NCBI GenBank assembly: GCA_013824865.1 | Contig: PNON01000014.1 | Coordinates: forward strand, 1 to 46,919 | Origin: Anaerolinea sp. | GTDB taxonomy: Bacteria; Chloroflexota; Anaerolineae; Anaerolineales; Anaerolineaceae | Direction of reading: 5' to 3' | DNA length: 46,919 nt | Part shown: one piece after another, positions 36,205 through 45,377 of the stretch | Layout: each line of letters begins with the position of its first letter | Numbering within the stretch: position 1 is the first letter of the stretch | Notes under the pieces: model-generated | Told to the model about the DNA's origin: nothing | Database searches by the model: none | Seen by the model: the letters and a program-made list of their open reading frames with translations, nothing else | Program-made: the position numbers and the translations under genes

Positions 36205-37167
36205 TTACTCCTCTTCTACAGCATTATTAACCCGGTCTGCACTCGCCAGCATTGAATCATCATGGGTTAATTGAAGGAAGATCTCCTCAAGGCTTATGTT
36301 TGAAGCTCGCAGCTCCAGTAAATCGAAGCCGTTCTTAATGGCAGCGCGGGCAATCTCTGGCCGGGCATCCACTGATGGCGACACTTTAATCTCAAGGGTG
36401 TTATCGCCATGTTTATTGATTTCAGTAATCCCTTTTAATTTATTGATGAAAGGAATGAGGGCGTCTACACTGCCAGACACCCGGAGGAGTATATTATGAG
36501 AGCCAGAAATACGCATCTGCAATTTCTCAGGTTCATCCTCAACAACGATCCGGCCTTTATTGATGATAAGTACGCGGTTGCAGATTTGCTGTGCTTCAGA
36601 GAGAATGTGGGTGGAAAGCAGGATGGTTTTCGTTTTTCCGATATCCCTAATTAATTTCCGCACTTCGATGATTTGGCCGGGGTCAAGGCCGATGGTGGGT
36701 TCATCAAGGATCAGTACTTCGGGATTGTGTAGGATTGCCTGGGCTAAACCGACACGCTGACGCATCCCTTTGGAAAGATTTCCAATATATCCATGCGCCC
36801 GATCCTTCATATCCACCTTCAGGATGGCTTCTTCAACCTGATCATCACCATTTTTCATATGGCGTAGATCCGCCATGTATTTCAAGTAGTCAAAAACCGT
36901 CATATCGTTGTACAACGGTACCGTTTCAGGAAGGTAACCAGTCATGCGGCGGATATCAATTGAGTTCTTAATCAGGTCAAATCCGCCAATTTGCGCTGTC
37001 CCACTGGTGGGGGGCATATAACCTGCAAGGATTCGCATCGTTGTTGTCTTTCCAGCGCCATTGGGACCCAGGAAACCAAGAATTTCACCTTTATGGGCAT
37101 TGAAATTGAGTCTATCTATTGCCCGACGCGGTCCATAATCTTTCGTTAATCCTGTAACTTCGATCAT
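36205..37167 (-). CDS. ABC transporter ATP-binding protein (GldA-like)
   Basis: A 320-residue ATPase with Walker A GPNGAGKT, signature LSKGMRQRV, Walker B VLILDEPT and switch His in STH, followed by a C-terminal domain (about 220-320) seen in ABC-2 exporters. It energises the GldF/GldG-like membrane proteins encoded next. ATG 37167 has TAAGGAGT upstream. The leader carries a terminator hairpin just before that site and a possible 26-codon upstream ORF ending over the start codon. Confidence 0.92.
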   Translation of the reverse strand: MIEVTGLTKDYGPRRAIDRLNFNAHKGEILGFLGPNGAGKTTTMRILAGYMPPTSGTAQIGGFDLIKNSIDIRRMTGYLPETVPLYNDMTVFDYLKYMADLRHMKNGDDQVEEAILKVDMKDRAHGYIGNLSKGMRQRVGLAQAILHNPEVLILDEPTIGLDPGQIIEVRKLIRDIGKTKTILLSTHILSEAQQICNRVLIINKGRIVVEDEPEKLQMRISGSHNILLRVSGSVDALIPFINKLKGITEINKHGDNTLEIKVSPSVDARPEIARAAIKNGFDLLELRASNISLEEIFLQLTHDDSMLASADRVNNAVEEE

Positions 37168-37181
37168 CGAAAACTCCTTAC

Positions 37182-37214
37182 AAAAAAAGAATTGCCTGAA
37201 AATTCCTCAGGCAA
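37182..37214 (-). promoter_or_regulatory. Terminator-like hairpin in the GldA-like gene leader (candidate attenuator)
   Basis: On the minus strand TTGCCTGA and TCAGGCAA form a perfect 8-bp stem over a 7-base loop, followed by TTCTTTTTTT and then the TAAGGAG ribosome site. No other gene lies upstream on this strand, so it can only act on this operon's own leader. Confidence 0.6.
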
Positions 37215-37258
37215 CCATGAAAAGTATCTTTTACTACAACACATGGCTAACCCGTAAG

Positions 37259-37288
37259 AGTTTACAACAAATAGGACACCAAAGTCAA
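37259..37288 (-). promoter_or_regulatory. Promoter of the Gld-type ABC operon
   Basis: Minus-strand TTGACT (37288-37283) and TAAACT (37264-37259) are 18 bases apart; the leader to the ATG is about 85 bases and includes the terminator hairpin. Confidence 0.6.
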
Positions 37289-37289
37289 G

Positions 37290-37322
37290 TACTTTTTACA
37301 TACTTTTTATGTACTTTTTATG
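37290..37322. repeat. Three 11-bp direct repeats between divergent promoters
   Basis: TACTTTTTACA, TACTTTTTATG and TACTTTTTATG lie head to tail at 37290, 37301 and 37312, about one helical turn each. They sit immediately upstream of the ABC operon -35 box and about 20 bases before the pyrophosphatase -35 box, which suggests a protein-binding site or UP element. Confidence 0.6.
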
Positions 37323-37341
37323 TGAATTATATTAATTTTTA

Positions 37342-37371
37342 TTGACGGATTCAACTCAACTGCGGTAAAAT
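37342..37371 (+). promoter_or_regulatory. Promoter of the membrane pyrophosphatase gene
   Basis: TTGACG (37342-37347) and TAAAAT (37366-37371) are 18 bases apart, about 50 bases before the ATG. Confidence 0.6.
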
Positions 37372-37422
37372 CACATTTTGCTGAGCCTTTTGTAGTTCAA
37401 AATCATCTTTAATGGAGAGACT

Positions 37423-39735
37423 ATGGATACAGGTATATTGGGTTTAGCCCGTCACGGCCTTAATGGCTTTGAACAATGGGCAATCGTCAGCGTTCTGATT
37501 ACCGCCTTTATAAGTTTGATCTATGCCTGGCTGTTACGGGGAGTGGTGCTTAAAAAGGACAAAGGCACCGAAAAGATGCAGGAAGTATGGATGGCGATTA
37601 AAGAAGGTGCAAATTCCTACTTAAGTAAGCAATTAAAAACCATCCTGCCAGCGATTGTACTTCTGGGCATAGCCTTATATTTAAGTGTGGCTGTCGTTCC
37701 GCCTAGCGCTGAAGCATTAAAAGAATTCCCAAATAACACCAAGACTATCATTGCCATCGGAAGAACGATAGCATTCATAATGGGTGCCTCCTTCTCTATG
37801 ATTGTTGGGCAACTGGGAATGCGCATGGCCATTGAGGCCAATGTCCGTGTAGCTGCGGCATCAAAACGTGGTTTTAATGAAGCGCTGTCTATTGCATATT
37901 ATGCTGGCACAATCACCGGCATGCTCACAGACGGACTTGGGCTGCTTGGTGGAACTGTCATTTTTATTGTTTTTGGTACAGCTGCACCGGATGCCCTCCT
38001 GGGGTTTGGTTTTGGTGGAACCCTCCTGGCGCTATTCATGCGTGTAGGAGGTGGTATCTATACCAAGGCTGCTGATGTAGGCGCGGACCTGGTCGGTAAA
38101 GTTGAGAAAGACATCCCCGAGGATGATCCGCGGAATGCAGCAGTAGTCGCTGACCTTGTGGGTGATAATGTAGGTGACTGCGCTGGTATGGCTGCGGATA
38201 TTTTTGAAAGCTATGAAGTCACCATTGTTTCTGCTCTGATCCTCGGCCTCTCCCTGGTGGCTTTTGATCCGTCTCATAGCTTGAAATGGATTGTTTACCC
38301 GCTTATCATCCGTGGTATCGGAGTAATCAGCTCGATCCTGGGGACATTCACCGTGCCTATCTGGGAAAAATTCCCGATCAAATTCCTTCGAGCGCATGAT
38401 GCGGAAGAAGCCATGTTCCGCTCTTATGAAGTATCCAGCGTGAATACAGTGATCTTCTCCTTCATTGTGGCAATTCTATATGCAGGCGACTGGCGGCTGG
38501 CAATGCTAACCTCCATCGGTGTTGGACTTGCAGTAGCCTTTAACCCACTGACTTCTTACTTCACTTCAACCCGCAAGGCTCCCGTGAAAGAGATCGTCAA
38601 GAGTTCCAATACCGGGCCAGCCACCCTCATCCTTTCCGGTCTTTCAGTGGGGATGGAATCAAGCGTTTGGGCACTGGTTGTGATCGCTATAAGTTTCATC
38701 TTCTCTTTCTTGCTATACCAGGCAGAAGGTACCATCTATATTTTATATGCTGTAGCCATGGTGGGTATCGGTATGCTCAGCCATACAGGCAACAATGTGG
38801 CTATGGACTCTTATGGTCCGATATCCGATAATGCCAATGGCATTGGAGAGATGGCCTGGCAAGGCATGGATGATGAAAACACACGCAAAGCCCGCCAGAT
38901 CATGGCTGATCTGGATGCGGTTGGGAATACGACCAAGGCCATCACTAAAGGTATTGCAATAGCCTCCGCAGTCATCGCGGCTGTCAGTCTTTTTGCTTCA
39001 TTTATCACCGATATTGGACGGGTCCAGGCTCAATTGGGGATTCCTTTAGCAGAGCGCCTTTCAGGTATTAATGTTGCTGATACCCGCGTGTTTGTTGGCT
39101 TCTTGCTGGGTGGTGCGCTTCCCTGGCTGTTCAGCTCCCTCTCCATCCGTGCTGTCTCCAGAGCGGCTGCTGAGATCGTCGAAGAAGTGCGCAAGCAGTT
39201 CAGGATCCCCGGCATAATGGAAGGGACTGTGAAACCAGATTACGCCCAGGTTGTGGGAATTTCTACCCGATCTGCACAGAAAGAACTTGTACCTCTAGCT
39301 GCAATTTCAGTTGTAACGCCACTCTTAGTAGGGATGATCCTAAAAGTAGAAGCCCTTGGAGGCTTTCTTGCGGGTGTCATCCTGAGTGGTCAATTGTTGG
39401 CAGTCTTTATGTCCAATGCAGGCGGCGCCTGGGACAATGCTAAGAAATCCATTGAAGATGAACCACGCGACCTGGTTGCCAACACAGGTAAAGGTTCCGA
39501 ACGTCACAAAGCAGGCGTTGTAGGCGACACAGTTGGTGATCCATTGAAGGATACCGCTGGACCAGCTCTTAACCCGATGATCAAGGTGGTAAACCTGGTT
39601 TCGCTTTTGGCTGCACCGGTGATTGTTAAGTATCAGAACCCGAGCGTGGGATTCTGGATCGTGGCTGTCGGGCTTTTTTCTGTCTTGTTTTGGGCTATTG
39701 TGACTAGTAAGAAGGAAGTAGCTGTAGTCGAGTAA
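37423..39735 (+). CDS. hppA: Membrane H+-translocating pyrophosphatase, K+-independent type
   Basis: A 770-residue, about 16-helix protein with the PPi-binding motifs DVGADLVGKVE and DLVGDNVGDCAGMAADIFES, and the C-terminal GDTVGDPLKDTAGPALN. The enzyme couples PPi hydrolysis to proton export across the cytoplasmic membrane. Lys505 in GNTTKA marks the K+-independent subfamily; K+-dependent ones have Ala at that place (known subfamily rule), and K+-independent members pump H+ rather than Na+. GGAGAG precedes ATG 37423. Single gene with its own promoter and terminator. Confidence 0.96.
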   Translation: MDTGILGLARHGLNGFEQWAIVSVLITAFISLIYAWLLRGVVLKKDKGTEKMQEVWMAIKEGANSYLSKQLKTILPAIVLLGIALYLSVAVVPPSAEALKEFPNNTKTIIAIGRTIAFIMGASFSMIVGQLGMRMAIEANVRVAAASKRGFNEALSIAYYAGTITGMLTDGLGLLGGTVIFIVFGTAAPDALLGFGFGGTLLALFMRVGGGIYTKAADVGADLVGKVEKDIPEDDPRNAAVVADLVGDNVGDCAGMAADIFESYEVTIVSALILGLSLVAFDPSHSLKWIVYPLIIRGIGVISSILGTFTVPIWEKFPIKFLRAHDAEEAMFRSYEVSSVNTVIFSFIVAILYAGDWRLAMLTSIGVGLAVAFNPLTSYFTSTRKAPVKEIVKSSNTGPATLILSGLSVGMESSVWALVVIAISFIFSFLLYQAEGTIYILYAVAMVGIGMLSHTGNNVAMDSYGPISDNANGIGEMAWQGMDDENTRKARQIMADLDAVGNTTKAITKGIAIASAVIAAVSLFASFITDIGRVQAQLGIPLAERLSGINVADTRVFVGFLLGGALPWLFSSLSIRAVSRAAAEIVEEVRKQFRIPGIMEGTVKPDYAQVVGISTRSAQKELVPLAAISVVTPLLVGMILKVEALGGFLAGVILSGQLLAVFMSNAGGAWDNAKKSIEDEPRDLVANTGKGSERHKAGVVGDTVGDPLKDTAGPALNPMIKVVNLVSLLAAPVIVKYQNPSVGFWIVAVGLFSVLFWAIVTSKKEVAVVE

Positions 39736-39752
39736 TTAGGTATTTAGATTAT

Positions 39753-39785
39753 GGGCTTGCCGAAGTATGGCAAGCCCTTTTTTTT
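39753..39785 (+). terminator. Terminator of the membrane pyrophosphatase gene
   Basis: GGGCTTGCC and GGCAAGCCC form a perfect 9-bp stem over a 7-base loop followed by a run of eight Ts. Confidence 0.92.
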
Positions 39786-39835
39786 ATGTAATAATATAGG
39801 GAAGAACTCAGCCATATGGTGGATTATTAATATTA

Positions 39836-41350
39836 ATGTCAAAAAATAAACTGTTTACATCAGGAATACCACCCCAAGTAATCCCCACAGCATTTTTCAT
39901 TGCTGTACTTTTGGGATGCATCGAATTGGGACCCAGGATGATGAACATGGATGGCGACCTTGGGCGGCACCTGACAGTGGGTAATTACATCCTTGAGAGT
40001 GGAATTATCCCGGTAAGAGACGTTTTTTCACACACGCTTGCAGGTAAGCCTTTTACTCCGCATGAATGGCTGTCCGAGGTGATGTTTTCATTGGCATACC
40101 AATTGTTGAGCCTTTCGGGGGTGGTATTGCTCTCAGCTGCCATCCTGGCCTTCACCTGGTACATCATCGCTAAGCGGGTGGCTGAGAGAAGTGGATCTTT
40201 TTCAATTTCATTTACCCTGATTATTATCGGGATTGCCGCATCAAGCATGCACTGGTTGACAAGGCCGCACCTGTTCACTTATTTATTCCTGGCAATTTGG
40301 ATCGGGATAACGCAAGGTAGTTTGCGTTGGAAGACAAAGTTTGTCCTTCTTGCTGGTATCATGATTCTATGGGTAAATAGTCACGGCGCATTTATTGCCG
40401 GTGTAATTTATCTGGGGTTGAAATTTATTGCTGGTCTCTTAGGAGCAGCCATACAAAAAAGAGTTACAGATAATAAAGCTGATCTTAAACATCAAGCGAT
40501 TATTCTTGCGGGAGTATTGGGGATGACACTATTAAATCCCGTCGGAAAAGGAATATATGGAACAGTAACCGGGTTTTTAAGCAGCCGCTACCTGGTTATG
40601 TCTACGTTGGAATATCAACCTCCAAATTTGTTTACAATACCATTTATTCCTTTCCTTCTCTACCTGATAATTGCTTTCATAGCGTTCATATTCATCTGGA
40701 AAAAAGTTATCGTGGAAGATATCATACAGGTTATGATGTGGATTGTTTTTGGATTAGTCAGCGCGCGCAACATTCCACTGGCAGTCATTGTTGGTTTGCC
40801 GATTATCAGTAAATGGGCTTGGTTGGTTATTGAGAAAATACGTGGAATGCGTGTAGACAATCTAATAATAAGTGGTGATTCACCATCCAAGAATAGACAA
40901 ATACAGGCTTTGGTATTACCGATCATGTCGATTCTCATAGCCGGGGGGTTTTTATTACTATCGCCAGTTGAACGTACGAGAAACACATTCCAGCAGACAG
41001 TGTTCCCTGTGAACGCTGTAGATTACCTGTCAGAAAATCCCATTCGGGGAAATGTGTTTAATGAATTTGCTTGGGGGGGATATTTATTATTCCGTTTGTG
41101 GCCTGAACAAAAAGTATTTATTGACGGTCAGACTGATTTTTATGGCGAGAATTTAACCCGTGAATACAGCCAGGTAATCAATGGGATGGATGGTTACCAG
41201 GGAATATTGAATAAATATTTGGTAAATTGGGTGATTATTAATAAACGATCACCGTTGACACAAAAGCTGGCGGAAAACTCAGAAAATTGGCAGCTGTCTT
41301 ACGAGGATGAACTTAGTATCGTTTTTACCAGGAAAGCTGGCGATCAATAA
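39836..41350 (+). CDS. Multi-pass membrane protein, GT-C glycosyltransferase-like
   Basis: A 504-residue protein with about eleven membrane segments and a soluble C-terminal domain (about 400-504). The first external loop reads DGDLGRHLTVGNYIL and later HEWLSEVMF, a pattern of uncharacterised membrane proteins distantly like lipid-linked-sugar GT-C transferases, where an acidic residue in this loop is catalytic. Actual activity is unproven. The start has a weak ribosome site. Its 3' end overlaps the convergent amidase gene by seven bases. Confidence 0.7.
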   Translation: MSKNKLFTSGIPPQVIPTAFFIAVLLGCIELGPRMMNMDGDLGRHLTVGNYILESGIIPVRDVFSHTLAGKPFTPHEWLSEVMFSLAYQLLSLSGVVLLSAAILAFTWYIIAKRVAERSGSFSISFTLIIIGIAASSMHWLTRPHLFTYLFLAIWIGITQGSLRWKTKFVLLAGIMILWVNSHGAFIAGVIYLGLKFIAGLLGAAIQKRVTDNKADLKHQAIILAGVLGMTLLNPVGKGIYGTVTGFLSSRYLVMSTLEYQPPNLFTIPFIPFLLYLIIAFIAFIFIWKKVIVEDIIQVMMWIVFGLVSARNIPLAVIVGLPIISKWAWLVIEKIRGMRVDNLIISGDSPSKNRQIQALVLPIMSILIAGGFLLLSPVERTRNTFQQTVFPVNAVDYLSENPIRGNVFNEFAWGGYLLFRLWPEQKVFIDGQTDFYGENLTREYSQVINGMDGYQGILNKYLVNWVIINKRSPLTQKLAENSENWQLSYEDELSIVFTRKAGDQ

Positions 41351-42126
41351 AGCCAGGGTTTATCATCTTCCCAAACTGGAAGTATTTGATTTGTTTCAGC
41401 TACTCTATCAAGGTTAATTGGAATTGTAACAAGACCTTCCTGCTCAGAAAGCTCACAGAGCACCTTTCCCCATGGATCAATCACAGTAGAGTATCCACCA
41501 AACTCTGTCTTAAAAGTCTTGCCACAGCAATTCACAGCAGCAATAAAAACCTGATTTTCGATTGCCCGGGCTCGCAAGAGAATCTTCCAGTGATCAATGC
41601 GCTCCGTGGGCCATTCAGCAGATATTATGATCAGTTTGCTCCCTTTTCGCGCCAGTTTGCGTATTACTTCTGGAAACCGCAAATCGTAACAAATCACTGC
41701 TCCAAAGAGACCATAGCTGCTTTCGAATGCGCTAATGCTTGTCCCAGCAGTAAAGAAACTATCTTCGCCAAGTCTGTTGAATAAGTGTAATTTTTGGTAG
41801 GTATGTCTAACTTTGCCCGTGGCGTCAATATAAACAAAAGTATTATAAAATCGATCTTCCACTTCCTCCACAAAAGACCCGGCAATTGCAATGGATGCCT
41901 GCTTCGCAATAGCGCAAAGGGTGGATGAGACCGATGGGAAGAACCATCGCGTCATGGTTGGGAACTGACTATAGTTATAGCCATGCAGGCAGAGTTCCGG
42001 TAAAATCAACAAGTTACTTTCCTGTTGGGAAGAAACACTCGCTGCATCACGGATTAATTGTAGATTAGCTTCAGGGTCATGAGGATTAATATTATACTGA
42101 TACAAAGATAATCTGAAATCTGTCAT
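41344..42126 (-). CDS. Carbon-nitrogen hydrolase (nitrilase superfamily amidase)
   Basis: A 260-residue nitrilase-fold enzyme with the full Glu-Lys-Cys triad: Glu44 (LPELCLHGY), Lys112 (YQKLHLF) and Cys146 (ICYDLRFPE). It resembles omega-amidase/NIT2-type enzymes that hydrolyse amides of short acids, but the substrate is not certain. ATG 42126 (MTDFRL) is preferred to an in-frame TTG four codons earlier. It converges on the GT-C-like gene and diverges from the GT87-like gene. Confidence 0.88.
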   Translation of the reverse strand: MTDFRLSLYQYNINPHDPEANLQLIRDAASVSSQQESNLLILPELCLHGYNYSQFPTMTRWFFPSVSSTLCAIAKQASIAIAGSFVEEVEDRFYNTFVYIDATGKVRHTYQKLHLFNRLGEDSFFTAGTSISAFESSYGLFGAVICYDLRFPEVIRKLARKGSKLIIISAEWPTERIDHWKILLRARAIENQVFIAAVNCCGKTFKTEFGGYSTVIDPWGKVLCELSEQEGLVTIPINLDRVAETNQILPVWEDDKPWLY

Positions 42127-42192
42127 GTCTGGTTCCAATCAAAGGAAGAGTCATTGAAAGTTTACTGTAGAATCATTATTTAAGGGTCATTA

Positions 42193-43428
42193 ATGGAAAA
42201 AAATCGAACCATTCTTATTAATCTGATTCTTTTTGTCATTGTGCTTATGCTTATAATTGCAGGACTTACCTGGGCAAATTATAGTTTTGCAATAGCCAAT
42301 ACTGGAAGTAATGATTTCCTTCCCAGGTGGAATGGTGCACACGAATGGTTGTTGAATGGCAATAATCCATATGCCAGGGCAACCAGCCTGGTGGCTGAAA
42401 AAATGGTCTATGGACGCCATGCCAGGCTGCTCCATGGTGAAGATCAAATGAATTTTTCATACCCGATCTATGCCATGGTAATTTATGCGCCTTTTGGACT
42501 ATTGGACTATCCCTTGGCGAGAGCGTTTTGGATGACCGCTTTGGAAATCTCCATATTCCTGCTGGTGCTCTTGGGTTTGCGCTTGGTGGAATGGAAACTC
42601 CGCTGGAAAAGCCTTGCTTGGGTTATTATTTTTGGCATGACCTGGTATTTTTCTTTACGGGCAATAATGGAAGGATCATTTACAGCCGTCAGTGTTTTAT
42701 TGATCATAGGAACACTTTTATGCATAAAAACAAAACACGACCTTCTGGCAGGAACGTTGATGGCGTTTGCAACGATCAAACCGCAACTGTCGTATCTCCT
42801 GATCCTTTTCATAATTTTGTGGTCAATACGTTCTAACAGGCACAAGATATGGCTATCGTTTATTCTGACGCTGATAATTATGATCGGAATGGGGTTAATT
42901 ATGTTACCTGGTTGGCCTATAAGCTGGCTAAAGCAATTGATGAAAATTCCTGGTATTTACGAATGGAAGGGAACAGCAGTGTTGACCCTGGCAAAGGCAA
43001 TGCCAGGAATTCAACAACAAACTGCTACTATAATCAGTATAATATTATATTCCTACCTGGTATTTGAATGGTTCCGCGCGAAGGGAAATGATTTTAATGC
43101 GTTTCTCTGGACAGCCTTTGTGACGTTGATAATAACGAATTTAGTAGCTGCGATGACTGAATCGCAGCATCAAGTTGTTCTAATGCCCGCCATTTTCCTT
43201 GTTAGTAAAGTTTTAGTAGATCGTTTAGGATTATTGGGCAGATGGTCTGCATTACTGTTAATCAGTACCATTTTTACGGGTACCTGGACACTGTTTCTAC
43301 TGACGCGTCATGGCAACCAGGAAAGCCACATAATGTTAATACCTCTTCCAGTAATATTATTAATTGGATGTTGGTGGATTCGTTGGTGGGTGGTAAAACC
43401 TCCTACCCGCTTTCAGGAATTGGGATAG
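42193..43428 (+). CDS. GT87-family (DUF2029) membrane glycosyltransferase-like protein
   Basis: A 411-residue protein with about ten membrane segments. The first external loop NDFLPRWNGAHEWLLNGNNP carries the acidic residue, followed by the FSYPIYAM motif typical of DUF2029. Characterised GT87 members are polyprenyl-phosphate-sugar mannosyltransferases; here the sugar is unknown. AAGGG lies before ATG 42193. With the similar gene at 39836 it suggests surface glycan synthesis. Confidence 0.8.
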   Translation: MEKNRTILINLILFVIVLMLIIAGLTWANYSFAIANTGSNDFLPRWNGAHEWLLNGNNPYARATSLVAEKMVYGRHARLLHGEDQMNFSYPIYAMVIYAPFGLLDYPLARAFWMTALEISIFLLVLLGLRLVEWKLRWKSLAWVIIFGMTWYFSLRAIMEGSFTAVSVLLIIGTLLCIKTKHDLLAGTLMAFATIKPQLSYLLILFIILWSIRSNRHKIWLSFILTLIIMIGMGLIMLPGWPISWLKQLMKIPGIYEWKGTAVLTLAKAMPGIQQQTATIISIILYSYLVFEWFRAKGNDFNAFLWTAFVTLIITNLVAAMTESQHQVVLMPAIFLVSKVLVDRLGLLGRWSALLLISTIFTGTWTLFLLTRHGNQESHIMLIPLPVILLIGCWWIRWWVVKPPTRFQELG

Positions 43429-43669
43429 TGCAGGTTTAACAGACAAAAATCTTTTCCCGTTAGTTTGACGTGGATAATAAAGGCACAAAATAAAATCACC
43501 AAAATCGTAAGTTTACATTCTGTTTGGGTATAATAGAAGTAATAAATGAAATAATCCTTGTACGGTTTAGTTAATGGATCAATAAACCAAAGGGGAAGGT
43601 GACCTCGTGTAAGAAAATAAACCACCACCCTTTTTGTAACGATAGCTATTATGAATTGCAGGAGTGACT

Positions 43670-44839
43670 ATGACAAAGACATTAGGTATTCTAACCGGCG
43701 GTGGAGATGTGCCTGGATTAAACCCAGCAATGAAGTCGGTGGTATTAAACGCATTGGACTCAGGGTATAAAGTGTTGGGTATACGCCGGGGATGGGCTGG
43801 ACTTCTACATTACAATTTGGACGAACCATCCACCCATGATTATTACATCTACCAACTAGATCGCGATGATGTGCGAACGATTGATCGTACGGGCGGAACC
43901 TTCCTGCATACCAGCCGCACAAACCCCCAGAAGGTGAAACCAGAGAAGATCCCCGATTTCCTGAAGAACTCCAGCATGGGTAAAAGAGTTAACCCGGATG
44001 GGTTAATGGATTATACCGATCATGTTCTTAAAGTCATCAGTGCACTGGGAATTGATAATCTCATCACCATTGGTGGCGATGATACCTTGAGTTACTCTGT
44101 TCGGCTTCATAAAGAAGGAATTCCGGTAGTCGCTATCCCAAAAACCATGGATAATGATGTGTTTGGCACGGATTACTGCATTGGTTTTTCAACGGCAGTC
44201 ACTAGGTCGGTCGAATTTATCACCAATATGCGCACATCGGTTGGTTCCCATGAACGCATCGGAGTGGTGGAATTGTTTGGACGTAATTCCGGTGAAACCA
44301 GTTTGATCAGCGCTTATCTTAGCTATGTAGATCGGGCAATTATCACCGAGGTGCCTTGCGATATAGACAAACTGTGCAGCTTTTTATTGGAGGATAAACG
44401 GAATAATCCATCCAATTATGCGATTATGACCATATCAGAGGGAGCCATCATCGAAGGTCTCGATGTAATCGAAACTGGAGAGGCGGATGCCTATGGTCAC
44501 AAGAAACTTGGCGGAGTAGGGGAGATTGTTTCGGACGAAATTAAAAAACGCACCGGCCAGGATATCATGTACCAAATGCTGGCTTATCTGATGCGGTCCG
44601 GAGCGCCCGATTCACTGGATCGCATGGTTGCCATGTCATACGGCAATCTTGCGATGCAGCTCATCCGTCGCAATGAAACCGGAAAGATGGTTGCATTGCA
44701 TGGCGGAAAATATACCACCGTACCTATTGACATGATACTTACCGGGACTAAACGGGTGGATGTTCCCAGTTTCTACGATGTGGAACAATACAAACCCAGA
44801 GTGAAGGATTTTATGGGCGTGCCCATGTTCCTGAGTTAA
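43670..44839 (+). CDS. pfp: 6-phosphofructokinase, PPi-type active site
   Basis: A 389-residue phosphofructokinase: [13 protein letters not shown] at the N-terminus, GGDDT at 135-139 and PKTMDND at 157-163. Asp138 (instead of Gly) together with Lys158 (instead of Gly) is the residue pair of PPi-dependent enzymes; ATP enzymes have GGDGS and PGTIDND (established rule). So it likely uses PPi reversibly to phosphorylate fructose 6-phosphate. ATG 43670 follows AGGAG; a GTG two codons earlier overlaps that site. A TATAAT box lies at 43529-43534, without a clear -35. Confidence 0.9.
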   Translation: MTKTLGILTGGGDVPGLNPAMKSVVLNALDSGYKVLGIRRGWAGLLHYNLDEPSTHDYYIYQLDRDDVRTIDRTGGTFLHTSRTNPQKVKPEKIPDFLKNSSMGKRVNPDGLMDYTDHVLKVISALGIDNLITIGGDDTLSYSVRLHKEGIPVVAIPKTMDNDVFGTDYCIGFSTAVTRSVEFITNMRTSVGSHERIGVVELFGRNSGETSLISAYLSYVDRAIITEVPCDIDKLCSFLLEDKRNNPSNYAIMTISEGAIIEGLDVIETGEADAYGHKKLGGVGEIVSDEIKKRTGQDIMYQMLAYLMRSGAPDSLDRMVAMSYGNLAMQLIRRNETGKMVALHGGKYTTVPIDMILTGTKRVDVPSFYDVEQYKPRVKDFMGVPMFLS

Positions 44840-44925
44840 GCTCTTGATCTTGAAAGTACGATCCGGAAGCGATTATCAATGTGCAGAAGATTTGTCTGAC
44901 GTATTTTGCATGTCAATAAAGGTAT

Positions 44926-45375
44926 ATGTATAGAACACGGTACACGGTAATTCCCAGAACTCTCATTTTTGTATTTCACGGTCAAGAACTGCTCTTGATC
45001 CGTAAATCATCCTGGGGTGGCAGATATAATGCGCTGGGAGGTCATATTGAGCCTGGTGAAGATATACTCACTTCTGCACAACGGGAATTAAAAGAAGAAA
45101 CAGGTATATTGCCTGCAAAAATCAACTTTTGTGGAAATATTATGATCGATAATGGGAATAAACTGGGTATTTCCATTTTTCTTTTTAAAGCATTTTCAAA
45201 GACAAAGGATTTTCAGAATTCCGATGAAGGAGAGCTGCTATGGGTTGGAGTGAATCAACTCTGGCAGATAGATACCTTTTCTGACCTGCCTGCTCTGACG
45301 GATAAATTGCTTGGTTGGCGGCCACGTGATGAACCCATCTTAATCCATTATGATAAAGAGGTAACATACGATTGA
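44926..45375 (+). CDS. NUDIX hydrolase
   Basis: A 149-residue protein with a complete Nudix box from Gly to the EExGU end (GHIEPGEDILTSAQ then RELKEETGI, about residues 38-60). Such enzymes hydrolyse nucleoside diphosphate derivatives with Mg2+; the substrate is unknown, possibly oxidised nucleotides. It follows the phosphofructokinase by 86 bases and converges on rsmD. Confidence 0.9.
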   Translation: MYRTRYTVIPRTLIFVFHGQELLLIRKSSWGGRYNALGGHIEPGEDILTSAQRELKEETGILPAKINFCGNIMIDNGNKLGISIFLFKAFSKTKDFQNSDEGELLWVGVNQLWQIDTFSDLPALTDKLLGWRPRDEPILIHYDKEVTYD

Positions 45376-45377
45376 CT

